From NCBI GenBank assembly GCA_030374765.1, contig JARGXX010000105.1:930001-994000 (forward strand): a DNA stretch of 64,000 bases. The letters are read 5' to 3'. The notes beneath the pieces were generated by a model. That model was not told the origin of the DNA, ran no database searches, and saw only the letters and a program-made list of their open reading frames with translations. Shown here piece by piece: positions 20,395 to 32,703 of this stretch (its first letter is position 1; the number at the start of each line of letters is the position of its first letter). Source of the stretch: Agarophyton chilense (lineage: Eukaryota; Rhodophyta; Florideophyceae; Gracilariales; Gracilariaceae). The position numbers and the translations under genes are program-made.

Positions 20395-22956
20395 ATGTCC
20401 CAACGTAACTCCCGCCGAAACAAGAGCACCAACCCCAAGCGTGCTCATGACCTCGACTCTCCACCCAATAACCTTTCCCCGCACTCGGCTGCGCCGCAAC
20501 CTCCGCCCCACGAAATGCCTTCCACCATATGTTCCGTCTGCGCGGAACAGGCTGTCGACTGGGCCGTAGGTCACTGTCCACATGTCGTTTGTGGTGATTG
20601 CTTTCATCGTATGCGAGTTTTGTATCAGCGTAAAACATGCGTCATGTGCAAAGACACAGTCAAACAAGTCGTTTTTGTTCCCCTACAACAATATACAGTT
20701 GGTATGAACTTTGACCAGGCGGTTTCTTTACCCCGTTCTTTCCACGACAAAAAGGTGGACATATGGTTCATTGATCGTGACAGATGCGACCAGCTTCGCA
20801 CCGTCAGGGGTTGGAAATGTTCTCACCGCTCTTGCTCGCACAAGCACGCAAATAACTCCGTGTTTCCCAACGCCGAACAGTTACGAGCCCACGTAAAAAC
20901 GCAGCACCGCTGTGTTTACTGCAACGTTTGTTTCAATGGTGCAAAGTCCTTTGTGTCCGAACTGCAACTATATCCACTCGATAAAGATCGAAACTACAGT
21001 TCCCGCCAAAAAGCTCACATGCGCAGGCAACACCCGATGTGCAGGTTTTGCAGAAAGTACTTCTTGGATGACGACTCAATCTATTCTCATTTGCAAGAAG
21101 AACACGAGACGTGCATCTTATGTGAACGAAACAACAGAATGCATGAATACTATGTCAACTTTGAGCAATTGGAACACCATTATGAGCACGAGCATTATGT
21201 GTGCAAACATGAAGCTTGTCGTGGCCTTGTTTTCGCAACCAATATCGAGTTACAAGCTCACCTTCACACTCGCCACGGCGACGCCTCCCGGGGAAATCGA
21301 TCTCGCGCTCTTCGTGTAAATTTGCACGATCTACATCGAGAACAACAGCCACGGCGGCCGCATGTGGAGTCTCCGCATAATGTGGAACGGGAACGTGAGC
21401 TACAAGCTGTTCGTCGGCGAGCGTTTCTCTCCTCAAACGTTGTGTTTTCTGGCGCATTCGAAGACGCTGCGCCGAATGCTGTACCTGAGATGGTAGAAGC
21501 ACCTCCCGTCGCATCCGCTAGCATGCACCCCCCCGCTCCGTCCTCTGCTGCACCTTCCACCCCGCAGGTGATCGAGACAGGGGTGGTGAACGCTGATTCA
21601 GATGAAGACAATGGCAGCACAACTACCCGTAGACCAGACGATGGGCGCTTTCATCCCCTCAGCCTTCCGCGAGACGGCGAAGAAAGACAAGCGCGAAATA
21701 CTATGCTGGTTAGAACGATGCGCTCGTTACTTGAACCAGCTGAGTACGAAGAATTTCGAACAACTTCTGCACAGTTCCGAAATGGCACCAAAGGCGCTGA
21801 GGTGTACTACGATGCAGTCGTCAATTGCTTCGGCGTTCGAGCTGCTGTTCGCGATATTCTTCCGGAGCTGGTCGCCTTGTTGCCCAATCCCCTCCTACGG
21901 GAGCCATTGCTTCAGGTTTGCTTGCGGAGAACCAACACCCCAGGTAGCGAGGCGGGATACCTCAACCCTGGCGGCCCGTCTGCATCATCTCAACAATCCT
22001 CAAATGGACAACCCGAACAGTTTCCAACTCTCTCTGATGCCCCTCCGCCCCGCAGAAAGACTCCAAAAGTACAAAGGTTTGGAACCTTGGGTCCTGAAGA
22101 GTTTCCGCGTCTTGGGCGCATCAAAAGGAAAAGCCAAGCACCACAGCAAGAGCCTAATCAAGCGCCATCTTCTTCCGCAGCAAGACCAACACCGAATGCT
22201 AGCCGTAAAGAGAGGGAAACGCAACAACGGAAGACAGCCGCTTCAATCCTGAGGGAAGCGCCTCCGAGCGAGCGGATGAGAAACCTCAGAGTTTCCGGTG
22301 CGCCCGCTCCCAGTGCGAGGACTCCGAGTGCGAGTGTTTCAGCGATTTCAACCAGCGCGTTCCCATCGCTTCCTTCTGCGAGCGCAAGCGCGGCTGTGGC
22401 TCCCGTAACACCAAGAGTACAGAGCTCCAACGGCTCTACTCCGAATGCTGCGGGTCCGTCTTCTTTTGCAGACTTCCCGGCTTTGGGGGCGTCAAGCAGT
22501 GCGGCGCCTCAACGATTTGCTCCAAATAAGGCGGGAGCCCAGCCTGGACAGGAATCCTCTCCGTCGGCTGATGTGTCCATGCGCGTTGGAGCTGTCTGGG
22601 GCGGGGCTGGAACTAATGGACGAGGGGGGGCGAAACGTGGACCTGGAAATAAGCGTCGCCCAGCAACACCCCCAAAATCGGTGGCTTTGGCTTCGTCCGA
22701 TATCCCTGGTTTTCGAGCTACTTCCAGATCCGGTGAAGGAGCAGCATCGCAATCATCCAGCGCGCCGCATAGTGTAGCGGGAAACCCCAACAATGTTATC
22801 GACGTCGTTCAGATCGCAAAAGCTAGACGAGAAGCCCTTCAAAAGAGCAGTGTTCCTAAGATTGGCGCTGGGGGTTTTGGTTTCGCCTGGGAACGAAAGA
22901 AAGCACAGCAAAAAAAGAAAGAGATCAAGAACAGCATGAATGTTGATGGACAATGA
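20395..22956 (+). CDS. ZNF598: RING and C2H2 zinc-finger E3 ubiquitin ligase, ZNF598/Hel2 family
   Basis: 853 residues from the ATG at 20395 (MSQRNSRRNK); the frame is open upstream without ATG. A RING domain at about 45-85 (CSVC, then HCPHVVCGDC, then CVMC) is followed by a series of C2H2-like fingers to about 320, the order found in ZNF598 and yeast Hel2. The second half is low complexity (Pro/Ser/Ala) with recurrent FP(S/A)L and EEFPRLG short motifs. Family knowledge: these ligases sense collided ribosomes and ubiquitinate small-subunit proteins to start ribosome quality control. Confidence 0.9.
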   Translation: MSQRNSRRNKSTNPKRAHDLDSPPNNLSPHSAAPQPPPHEMPSTICSVCAEQAVDWAVGHCPHVVCGDCFHRMRVLYQRKTCVMCKDTVKQVVFVPLQQYTVGMNFDQAVSLPRSFHDKKVDIWFIDRDRCDQLRTVRGWKCSHRSCSHKHANNSVFPNAEQLRAHVKTQHRCVYCNVCFNGAKSFVSELQLYPLDKDRNYSSRQKAHMRRQHPMCRFCRKYFLDDDSIYSHLQEEHETCILCERNNRMHEYYVNFEQLEHHYEHEHYVCKHEACRGLVFATNIELQAHLHTRHGDASRGNRSRALRVNLHDLHREQQPRRPHVESPHNVERERELQAVRRRAFLSSNVVFSGAFEDAAPNAVPEMVEAPPVASASMHPPAPSSAAPSTPQVIETGVVNADSDEDNGSTTTRRPDDGRFHPLSLPRDGEERQARNTMLVRTMRSLLEPAEYEEFRTTSAQFRNGTKGAEVYYDAVVNCFGVRAAVRDILPELVALLPNPLLREPLLQVCLRRTNTPGSEAGYLNPGGPSASSQQSSNGQPEQFPTLSDAPPPRRKTPKVQRFGTLGPEEFPRLGRIKRKSQAPQQEPNQAPSSSAARPTPNASRKERETQQRKTAASILREAPPSERMRNLRVSGAPAPSARTPSASVSAISTSAFPSLPSASASAAVAPVTPRVQSSNGSTPNAAGPSSFADFPALGASSSAAPQRFAPNKAGAQPGQESSPSADVSMRVGAVWGGAGTNGRGGAKRGPGNKRRPATPPKSVALASSDIPGFRATSRSGEGAASQSSSAPHSVAGNPNNVIDVVQIAKARREALQKSSVPKIGAGGFGFAWERKKAQQKKKEIKNSMNVDGQ

Positions 22957-24265
22957 CTGCACAACTGATCAGATGGCTGTTCAACGGTGCAGAGTTGTGA
23001 CGGCGACCGATTGAAACCGTGAAGCTTTCGTTTGAGGTTGAGAATAAACCGCTGTCTGTAGGTACCGACGGTTATTTCCATCAATGTTTCTTTGTGGTTT
23101 GGAGACGATCACAGCTACATCATGCGATGTTTGTATTGGAGACTGGGTAGACTTCTCAGTTACGATAGATACATCGCAGAGATGCATGTACAACTGACAA
23201 AAACACTGACGACACCATTTTTTGACTTTGACACCCTAACACAACCTGATAGTATCCATTACTATGTGATAAACAAAGGCAATCGGTTCAACGAGCGGTG
23301 ACATACGAAACCCGATCTCTCTTGTAAACGTTTCACGGTAAGGTTCTTGCCTAGATCACTGCTGTTACCCTCTGTACTCCTCGGGCTTTCTAGCAATCTC
23401 GCGCCAATAGAAAAAAAGCAAACACCCAATTAATAGACCGCAGTTCGGCTTCACAGAAAATGGGAGTAGCAGATTTAAACTGAACAAACTTCGTTGCCCA
23501 TTTATTTTCTCCGTCTACAAAACCCATGAAGGACGAGATTAATACCCGTTCTCTCTACTCGATGAACGCATCCTACAGTCCCCGCAAAATGAAACGCAAC
23601 AACAACTCTCAATTACTTTAGCAGAAGGCCGAACACCTTGAACCAAATCCAACACACCTGTCCAAAGGGCTTTTATTCGTAGTGTCCAACACCTCATTCG
23701 GTTCCCTACTAGACCATGTCAATATTACAGGATGCAAAGAACCGTATGAACAAGCAATTAAACACCGCGGAAAAACAACGCCCATAAATAAATGACAAGC
23801 TTAGCTCAATACTTTATCAGTACTTGGTAGCATCTTCTTTGGCATTTTTAACAGCCGAAAGACGCCTTTTCATACTTTGGTACAGTGTCAGCAGATAGGA
23901 AGTCGCGCTTCCTTCCCACACCTCCATAATTGTCTTCTGCAATTCATTGACATTTTCGAACTGTTTATAATCAAAACGGCTAAATGTCCATTCGAGCAGT
24001 GTCAGCAACTGTGACTGACAATGCGCATTGATGTCTTAAGTATTACTCTGTACTTATTTTTATGTTTCATTTGTAAACGTCATATCCGTTCAAATTTAGT
24101 TAGGAGACACAACGCGGGTGGCTACAACCCAAGGGGACACAAGAAGTGAACAGGCTCTCGAGAGTACCAGCCCAGGATAGGGCAAAGAAAAGAAGTCAAA
24201 GAAAGACGACAGAAAGAAAGGGTGTACTGAGTAGAGAGTGCGAATGATAAAATGACCGACATATA
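22957..24265. other. Intergenic, nothing recognised
   Basis: 1.3 kb of AT-rich sequence between the ligase gene and a Tc1/mariner copy. A short minus-strand frame at 23817-24008 has no motif. Confidence 0.4.
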
Positions 24266-25557
24266 AAGTCTGTTTCAAAAACGTATCCTTCGCGCAAAAT
24301 TTTCAAAAATCGACGTTTTGGCTACAGTAAAACTAACAAAGTCAGTGTGAAAAAAAATTCAAGTACAAATACTGTTTCAAAAACATAACTTTTATTGCAT
24401 CCTTTCTATTCCAACGCTAGTTCAGTCGTTTATTTTTGCTCTTTTAGCCTGCAGAACACCTATACAACGCTTTGGAATTGATGATATATAAAGATTGATA
24501 GCATTACATTCAATCTTTTCCCCGCAATCTTTCATACAATTTTTGAAATCAAAAACTTTATCAAATAGCCTTACTGGCACATAAACCATTCGGGCCAACA
24601 TTCCCCAAATGTTATCGATAAGTTTGGGGTCAGGAAAAAGCGCAGGTCATTTCATAAACGACATATTTATATTATTGAACCACTGTTTCATAGAATTAAA
24701 CTTATGCACAGTTGCATTATCTTGCTGAAAAATGAATCCTTCTACGTGCATTCAGTATTCAAAAGGTAGAAGATAGTTTTTTAAAACCTCATCATACTTC
24801 CCAAAGTTCATTAAAGTTTCAAAAAAAGCCATATCAGTTGCTCATTTCGTAGATATTTCAGCCCAGATCATTACTGATGCGCCTTCTGAATGCTTGCTCA
24901 CAAATTCTCTCTTTTCTTTTTTTAGATCATACCAATAACATTTACAGCAATCTGGACCATCAAGGTTAAATTTTTTTTCGTCGGAAAACATAACATCGTT
25001 TTATTTCGTTTTTCAATGAGCATTTTGAGAAAACCATTTAACACGATTATTCTTGTACTTATCGTTTAAAAAAGGGTTCCCTCATTTTTGTGTACCAGAA
25101 CAAACTTTGATATTTGACTTCACGCCATATAGTAGATCTTGATAGAGACAAATTTAAATTTGTGACAATTTTTTTGCGAGATGAAGTGTTACGGCATAGT
25201 TCTCGCTGAATTCGACGCTTCTCCGCCGGCCATAGTGACGTAGGACGGCCGGTTGAACGCCTTGTTCCGTATTTAACGAGGTTGATGAAGTTTCTGATTG
25301 TTTTTGGGATGCCCTTGAGTTTTCGGGCTATATCTGCTGGAATCATACCCAGACTTCCTAATTACATGTTTTTCAGCTGTTTAGAACGGGTCAGAGGCGC
25401 CCCACGAGCCATAATTGATCTAATGATTGTATAAAAGATATAATTTTGAAACAGTGCTATTGATGTAGTGGGTGTTTGTTGTGAAATGTTCTCTACAGTA
25501 GGTGAAATGCCTTTTTGGTGCAGTTTTTGTAAAGGGAAATGTTTTTGAAACGCACTG
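24266..25557 (-). mobile_element. Degenerate Tc1/mariner transposon with doubled inverted repeats
   Basis: 1,292 bp flanked by TA at 24264-24265 and 25558-25559. The outer ends read AAGTCTGTTTCAAAAACGTA and, reversed from the right, CAGTGCGTTTCAAAAACATT. A second copy of the GTTTCAAAA core lies about 100 bp inside each end (24372-24387 and 25443-25454), the IR/DR arrangement known from Tc1-like elements such as Sleeping Beauty. Length, TA target and the transposase relic agree. Confidence 0.88.
24422..25412 (-). pseudogene. Tc1/mariner transposase relic
   Basis: Reads from MARGAPLTRSKQ through a helix-turn-helix region with the GRPTSL linker (25059-25346). Further on come FSDEKKF (first catalytic Asp), SVMIWAEIS, and PALFPDPKLIDNIWG, where the final acidic residue region reads Asp rather than the usual Glu and the conserved Trp before PA is a TGA stop. 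Stops and frame changes break it throughout, so it cannot be active. D,D,E-type cut-and-paste transposase by family. Confidence 0.85.
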
Positions 25558-26860
25558 TATGTGGCCGGCAGAGGCGAAAGTATAAAGATGTGATGTAATA
25601 AATGAAATGTGTAAAGGCCCATACCACGATGTAAAGACTAGATGTCCATATCGCAAGCGTTCTACAAAATATTATGGTTTTTCTTTTGGATGACGGCACG
25701 ATGACGACGGCTTTTATAATGAACTCGAAGGTTGTGTGCTTCGGGGAACTTGATGTCGCATACACGCCACCAGACGTCAGTGTCTTTGTAATAAGCGCGT
25801 CGTAGTGCGTTTTTGTGCTTACGACCTCCATGGTGCACCTCTGATTAGCGCTGGCTCTGTCTATTGATGCTGCAAATAGCACAGCGCGTCAGGGTGAGTT
25901 TACGAGAAGGAAGACGGCGGCGACGCTTCTCACGCCGAGTAACTGAAGTGCAACCCTCGTGAGGGCCGTCTTCCAGGACTTGGTTGTTTTTCCCCCTCGG
26001 GCGATACTTGTGAGATCTCTGAGTAATACCGCTACTAGCGGGCTGGCGTAGCCAGATGTATACGCGTTGTACGCGAAGTGCACCGGCGGCCGTGCGCCGT
26101 GGCCCCGATTCGGGTGTGACTTACCCACATGTACCACGGGTGGCCCAGGACAGGTTGGCACAGCATAGCTGGATATTTCTCTATTTATTTAGCTTTATTA
26201 CACTAGATTAGGGAGCTCTTTACAGTATTCTACACTATATAGTGCCAGGGCGATCCCGCCCTGACACTCAGTAAACCTCCCCAACCAGGGTTCTTGGCTC
26301 TAAGTCTTTTTCCGCTTTCGCGAGTCTTCCACACTCTACAGAGGTGAAGCCGCGTTACTAACGGTAGACTTATCCACCCTGCGTCAACAGGAGACTCACC
26401 GCTGTTAGCGTGTATATCTTTCATACCACTGCCGTGTTCTCGCCCCAGTATTGGGTTTGCTACATATTTCTTTTGGCTCTCGTGGCCCATGCCTCCGATC
26501 GCCCCCACTGGGTGGTCCCCCCTTTGTCGCTTACCCACTCTCGTGGTAGCTCCCCCTTTTTCTTTGTGGTTCGTTATTCGTGCCGCTCGCGCGTGTGCCG
26601 CGCGCCGGCTTACCGGGTTTACCGCCACTCCTGTGGGTACATTACTCGATCTTGAGACTTGCCCACTCCCGTGGAATACAGCTCATACCTGGTCTGCTCC
26701 CTTCTAGCATCCCGCACTCTCCCCGCTTGGCGTGCCGGTGAACCTCGGCCTTATACCCCGACTTAGTCGTGTTCACTCCGGAGAGGCTCCGTCGCCGTGC
26801 TACCCTCCTTGGAGGAAGACTCGGACATCTTCGTGTGTTTCCACCGCCCTTGGCGTTGCA
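25558..26860. other. Unassigned region; possible unmatched 3' end of Copia-1
   Basis: From about 26168 the sequence becomes GC-rich and abuts the end of the Copia-1 pol frame. Position and length (about 670-690 bp) would suit the 3' LTR of that element, but it does not resemble the LTR at 32035-32703. 25560-26165 shows nothing recognisable. Confidence 0.35.
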
Positions 26861-29800
26861 CTACACACGCCGAAGTGGTTTTTTTAGCACGTCGGCAACA
26901 ATGTTCTCGGTGGGGCAGTACTGCAACTCAATGGACTTGTCCTGTACAGCCTCTCGCGTGAAGTGAAAGCGAATGTCAATATGCTTGGTTCGCTTTTTCA
27001 CAACTCCATTCCGGGCGAGGTCTATGGAACCCTGATTGTCGACATAGACAGTCGTGGGTTCTACCAAGAGCTTTACGGACTTGTCCACTTGCAGACCACT
27101 TGCGTTTCCGATGCCATTCCACAGTCGCCTCAGCCAGATCGCCTCCTTCGTCCCAGTGCACAGACTCACATACTCAGCTTCAGCACTGGACAGCGCAACC
27201 ACTTCCTGTTGGCGAGAGCTCCAAGATAACGGAGCACCACACATCATGAACACAAATCCACTAGTGGATTTGCGAGAGGAAGTGTCACCGGCCCAGTCCG
27301 AGTCAACGTATCCGTACAGCTGAGTATCCGTGCATGAGCCATATGTGAGTCCGAATAATGGAGTACCATTGAGGTACCTCAGCACGCGCTTGACTGCCTT
27401 CCAATGAGTCTCTCCAAGTTTCTCGACAAACTTTGCTAACTTGGATACTGCAAATGAAATGTCCGGTCGATTCCCCACAGAAAGATACATCAGACATCCA
27501 ATCGCTTGCCTGTATGGTATGCTGGTCAAAGGTTCCTCAATCTGAGTAAGGTCCACACCGGAGTCCATGGGAGTGTCCACTGCCTTTGACTTGTACATCC
27601 CAAAACGTTCCAGGACCTTGTGCGTGTACGCTGACTGCGTTAGGAACAGCATTTTCTTGGCTCGGTCACGGTGAATCTCGAAACCGAGAACCATGCGAGC
27701 CTCATTTAGGTCCTTCATGCGGAAACGGTTTGACAACTCAGTTTTCACGTGCTTAATCGCATCCATACTCGGACTTGCAATAAGCGGGTCGTCCACATAC
27801 AGAACAATGATTACCATGACTCCCAGCTCCACTCCGGTGTAAACACACTCGTCTGCGGCGTTCGGCTTGAGACCCATCTCCCCAACAAGAAACGCATATA
27901 TCTTTGCGTGCCACTGCCTTGGTGCCTGTCGTAGCCCATAAAGAGCTTTCTTCAGTTTGCACACCAAGTCCTCGTTTCCGGGTTTAATGAATCCGTCCGG
28001 TTGCTCCATGTACACAGTCTCGTCGAGGTCTCTGTTCAAGAATGCAGCCTTTACATCCATCTGGTGTAGGTGATAATCTTTCACTGCCACAAGCGACAGA
28101 ATCATCCTCACCGATGTGAACTTGACCACTGGCGCATACGTCTTGGAGAAGTCGACGCCCTCGATCTGTAGGAAACCAGGAGCAACCAGACGAGCCTTGT
28201 ACCGAACTGTCGGCTCACCGTCAGCACCTGCTTTATAATTCTGCACAAATACCCACTTGGATGATATCACGTTGCTGTCTGCTGGCCTAAGCACTAAGTC
28301 CCATGTGTCATGCTCCATTAAAGACTCATGCTCGCTGTCCATCGCCTTGATCCACGACTTGCAATCAAGACTTGAGACTGCATCGCTGTACGAGCTAGGA
28401 GTGTCATCACTGGCCATGAGTAGAGCAGTTGGGCGCCACCAGGATGAAGTCGGCTTTTGCACACGAGTAGACCTACGCAATGGCATTGGCTGTGGCACCT
28501 CAGGAGCATCTTGTGGAACATCGGTGGATTCTTCAGCACCACTTTCTGGTACCTCATCCGGAGGTGTAACAGTGTCAGGATCCTCTTCATTGGGTTCAAC
28601 TGGTGGTTGAGAAGTGGAGGTTTGGTCAGATATCGACTTCACCGAAATTTCAATCTCGGTATAGTTCTCATCACAATGATCAGTTGTCTCATCTAATTCA
28701 TTGCGTTCATCAAACTTCACATCTCTCTACACTACCACCTTTCTCTTCTGCTTATCCCACAGCTTGTAGCCAAGGGATCCAGCAGTGTACCCAATGAAGA
28801 TCGCCTCAACGGCACGGTCCTCCAGCTTCTTCAGCTTATGATCTACCACCTTGTACCAGCATTTGCTCCCAAACACACGCATTTTGCTCGCATTAGGCTT
28901 GTGTCCATGCCACAATTCATATGGTGTCACGGTACTTTGCAATGCCTTGCATGTAACTCGGTTGCGCACATACGCCGCAACATTCAGTGCTTCTGCCCAG
29001 AAGCTTTTGGGGAGTTTCTTGTGACAAAGCATTGACCTGAGCAGATCCATGAGTGTGCGGTTTAACCTTTCGGCCAGCCTGTTCTGCTGCGGATTGTAAG
29101 GCACAGTTCGCTGATGTTCAATACCATGTGACTCAAGTTCTTTTGCAAACTTCTTGGAAAGGTACTCACCACCATTGTCCGTTCGCAGCGCACGTAGTAC
29201 GCACTCACGGGCAGCGATGGTTTTGACTTGTGTACCAGTTTGGTTTTAAACAAACTTGAGCCACTTCACGAACATCTGGAACACCTCATCCTTGGTCTTG
29301 AGCATGTACAGGAAGCAGTACCGACTGTAATCGTCGATGAATGTGACAAAGTAGCGCGAGCCTCCCAAGGAACCAACCTCCACTGGACCACATATGTCCG
29401 AGTGAACGAGATCCAACAGCTTGGTTGCGCGCTCCCCCCCTTGCTTGGGAGTAGCAGCGCGGGTAGACTTGCCTACAACACATGAGTCACAAACGTACAG
29501 CTTCTGCGTTACATCCACATTCAGCCCTGACACAACGCCATTGCGAGCCATTTGCTTGATGCCACCTACATTCACGTGAGCCATGCGATCATGCCATATC
29601 GACAGGTCCGACACAAGTGCACTGTTTACATCACCAAGTTGTGACACTGCAGTGCAGAGGTAGTACAGGCCTTTGAGGCGGCGTCTTTGGGTAATCAGAG
29701 TAGAGCCCTTGTACACGCACACCTTGTGCTTGTCGAACACAACAGTAGCATCCAAGTCACAAATTGCAGATACCGACAGTAGGTGGTACCGCAGACTTGG

Positions 29801-30832
29801 CACGTGCACTACCTTGTTCAGCTTGCACTTGCTCGTGAACCCCTCAACAGTCAGATCCAGTTCATCACAACCTTGGCCATGAGACTCTAACTTGGAATCG
29901 TTGCCGATACTCACACCAGGGGACACCTTGCTCTCATACGATTGGAACATGGAGTCGTCATAAGTCATGTGTGCGGTAGCTCCAGAGTCCACAATCCAGT
30001 CACTGTTGGTGGCCTTAGAGGTACCGCTGGCAACGAGGCAAACGTACTCAGTGTCGCTGTCACCCAAACCATGCTCTCCGCGGTAAGCATGTTGTACACT
30101 TGGGTGGGCGACAGCTTCCTGAGCGTTGTTAGCCTCATCACGTTGCTTTTTGAAACAGTTCCTTTGGATATGACCTTTCTTATGACAATAATGACACTCG
30201 ATGTTCTTCCATCGCCACTGCCTGCCAACCAAAGCTGCCTCACTTCCGGACCCCTCTTTGGCACGATCGTTCACTCGCTGCTCTTCTTGCAGCAAACGAC
30301 TCTTCACAAACTCTAGCGTGAGTTGACGATCGCCAATCGTGGTATCAATTGCCACGATGAGGTGCTCGAATCTTTCCGGGAGTCCGCATAGAATGGCCAT
30401 AGCAATGTCCTCCTCCTCAACAAAAACGTCCATACACTTCAGGTCCGATGTCAGATAACGTACACGGTTGATGGACTATAGCATTTTCTCATCATCACGC
30501 ATCTTGGCAGAGTAGAAAAACCGTCGGGCGTTGATTTTGTTGAGCACGGTCTTACGTTGGAACACATCGCAAATGGCTTTCCACATATCGGCAGCGTTGT
30601 CGGCGTCCCGCACATGATCTAAATGCCCATCACTGAGTGTGAGACCAAAAATAGCTCTGGCTTTGGCATCTTTCTTCTTCCAAGTCGACAGCTCATCTTC
30701 GTCAGTGGGTCTAACAGAGTCGAGGTGACCGTCGAGGTCCTTGAGTGCAAGCAGCAGCTCAATCTTCTGCTTCCATACGTGGGAGTTATCCTCAACCAGC
30801 TTTTCGATTTTCACCCCACTGAACGAATCCAT
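26861..30832 (-). pseudogene. Copia-1 gag-pol, three premature stops
   Basis: One continuous frame of about 1,320 codons from a MDSFSGVKIE-type Gag start to LKKPLRRV. Order: Gag; zinc knuckle CHYCHKKGHIQRNC near residue 214; aspartic protease DSGATAH near 280; integrase with the HHCC region, HSDICGP, FIDDYS and the Glu block around LAERLNRT; reverse transcriptase with YVDD near 1011; RNase H with VDSDWAGD. The order integrase before reverse transcriptase defines Ty1/copia. In-frame stops at about 30476 (TAG), 29246 (TAA) and 28729 (TAG) make it non-functional; no frameshift is needed to connect the parts. Confidence 0.9.
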
Positions 30833-32020
30833 GTGGTGCAAAGTGTCAGAAGAGGCCGAGAGAGATGGCTTGACAGTAACAGACAAGTGAACAACAACAA
30901 CCGACAACAACAACAAAGTAAAAAAAACAAACAACAAATAATTTTTCAAGATTGAACAGACAATAGTCTGCGGGCGCACTGGCAGGGTTTCCTATACCCG
31001 CGTCCCTAAAGGTCGGACCCCTGGCCCCCAGAGCTCTTCTCGGTAGATAACGTTTTTCTGCAGTCTAGTTCCTCCCACGTCAAAAGGAGAAGGGGCGTTG
31101 CTCCTTACGAGGCTTCCAGAGAATGGTTAACGACCGAAGATATGCCTTCACCAAGTTGGCCCTCACTGGCCTCTTTTAGGAACTAGCGCGACCCCGAAAC
31201 CGAAGCTACTTCAACACCAAGATACGCTTCTAACGAGCAATCAATGAAGATCGCACGCGGCCTGATCCTGAAAAGGAGGTCAGCCTTCGAAACGTCGCCT
31301 CCCCGCGTACTTCGGATCAAAAGCTCCTTAGGGATGCTGTTCATAACAGTCCAAGTTCCCAACCACAACGGTCGGGCTCACACACAAAGTCAAATAACCA
31401 GCCAAATGCAGTGCGCCACTGCACCCCGTCCACAAATGCACCCGCAAAGTTCAACCAGATCTTTCGACCGTCACTGTTATCCGCCCTAAAAGGACCAGTG
31501 GGGAACTCGCTTGACAGTACACCTGCTTTGGTTCAAGCCGCCAGGCTAACGTCCCCGAGTACAAGGAATCACCCAAAGTACCTCGGATCAACCGCTCGTC
31601 GCACAGGCAAAGATGCAGACCAAACACGCAAACACACACAAACGCTGAGCCAAGAACTCCAGGCCCAGACTTCAACAAACACAGTCTTCAACCTCTCGGA
31701 TCAGAACCGGCAAACACGACGCAGGGATCCACAAATCAACGAAACAGAGGGAGACCAAACGAAACGGATAGCGATCGACAAACACGGGCAACAACGAGCA
31801 CCCAAACACAATCACGATAATAACGTCGAACCACTACCACCACAACGCCCTCAGGGAGGAACGCAAGACCGGAAAAAATACCAACACCAACCCACGATAC
31901 GGTCAGACACCCGACGCAACGGCTACGACGGTGGAAACGAAGAGAAAAGAACAGCGGAACGGGTGAACGGCGGTGCGGGAGAGCGGCGAGAGACGAACTA
32001 GACGGCAGAGGTCAGCGGGG
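30833..32020 (-). other. Copia-1 untranslated leader
   Basis: About 1.2 kb between the primer-binding site and Gag. It shares blocks with the leader of Copia-2a (GCGGGCGCACTGGC near 30971 and 57576, a CCCTAAAGG block, and a TACGAGGC block), so the two families are related beyond their proteins. Plus-strand open frames here are chance. Confidence 0.6.
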
Positions 32021-32034
32021 CTGGGCCCATAACC
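32021..32034 (-). other. Copia-1 primer-binding site, initiator tRNA-Met half
   Basis: On the minus strand, GGTTATGGGCCCAG directly abuts the LTR end ...CCATCA. It is complementary to the anticodon stem-loop of initiator tRNA-Met (CTGGGCCCATAACC, CAT being the anticodon), the same site used by Drosophila copia. Confidence 0.85.
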
Positions 32035-32703
32035 TGATGGAAAGGGAAAGGCTGAAGGAAAGGTTGAGGGATGAAAGGAAAGTTTGCCAGCTCTGGCTCG
32101 GATCTACTTGGAGGCGCTCAATCTCTCACTTAAATACAACTCAAAAACGTCAGCCAACTAGACGCCAACCCAGAGTAAACCCTAGACTACAAAGCAGGGA
32201 CACCCAATACTACCAATCATAATCAAGCACGACATTGACCCTAGCCAAAGTTCATTGCAGCACACAACAAGGCAATACAACAGTGCACAGCACATTATTA
32301 CACTGACGTGTGCACAAATTCAATATGCCAGCACACGCTTCTTGCAATCCGCCTCCATTCACGTTCACCTTCCAGCACAGTACACCAAGTCTTCTGTAAT
32401 ACACATGACACGCTCTTCTCCAAGTACATTCGTTACACCTTGTGAGACGTGTACATTGTACACCACCTTGACATCCTGAACAGCGTGCACAATAGTACAA
32501 GTAGACAACGTACCCACGTGTGCTCCAGAAAATCCCAATAGTGCCGTACCACTTATACACACCACATTGCAGGTGCATATTTGCAGTAGCCAATCACAGA
32601 ACGAGTTCACGTTGAGGTCCGGCTGATACGCATATGCGCTTTTCCAGAGGCACCCTCCAAAAAAGCCCATGCTCTCCTGCACATTTGGTTTTCAGTGACA
32701 GCA
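32035..32703 (-). repeat. Copia-1 5' LTR (LTR A)
   Basis: 669 bp. On the minus strand it begins TGCTGTCACTGAAAACC and ends CCATCA, next to the primer-binding site. It matches 33505-34175 over its whole length. Its 5' part shares a CCAAT-type box and a GCATATGCG palindrome with the LTR of the other copia family. Confidence 0.88.

Noticed and set aside
31411..32001. 196-codon plus-strand frame in the Copia-1 leader
   Set aside because: Antisense to the element, low complexity, not kept in the Copia-2a leader.
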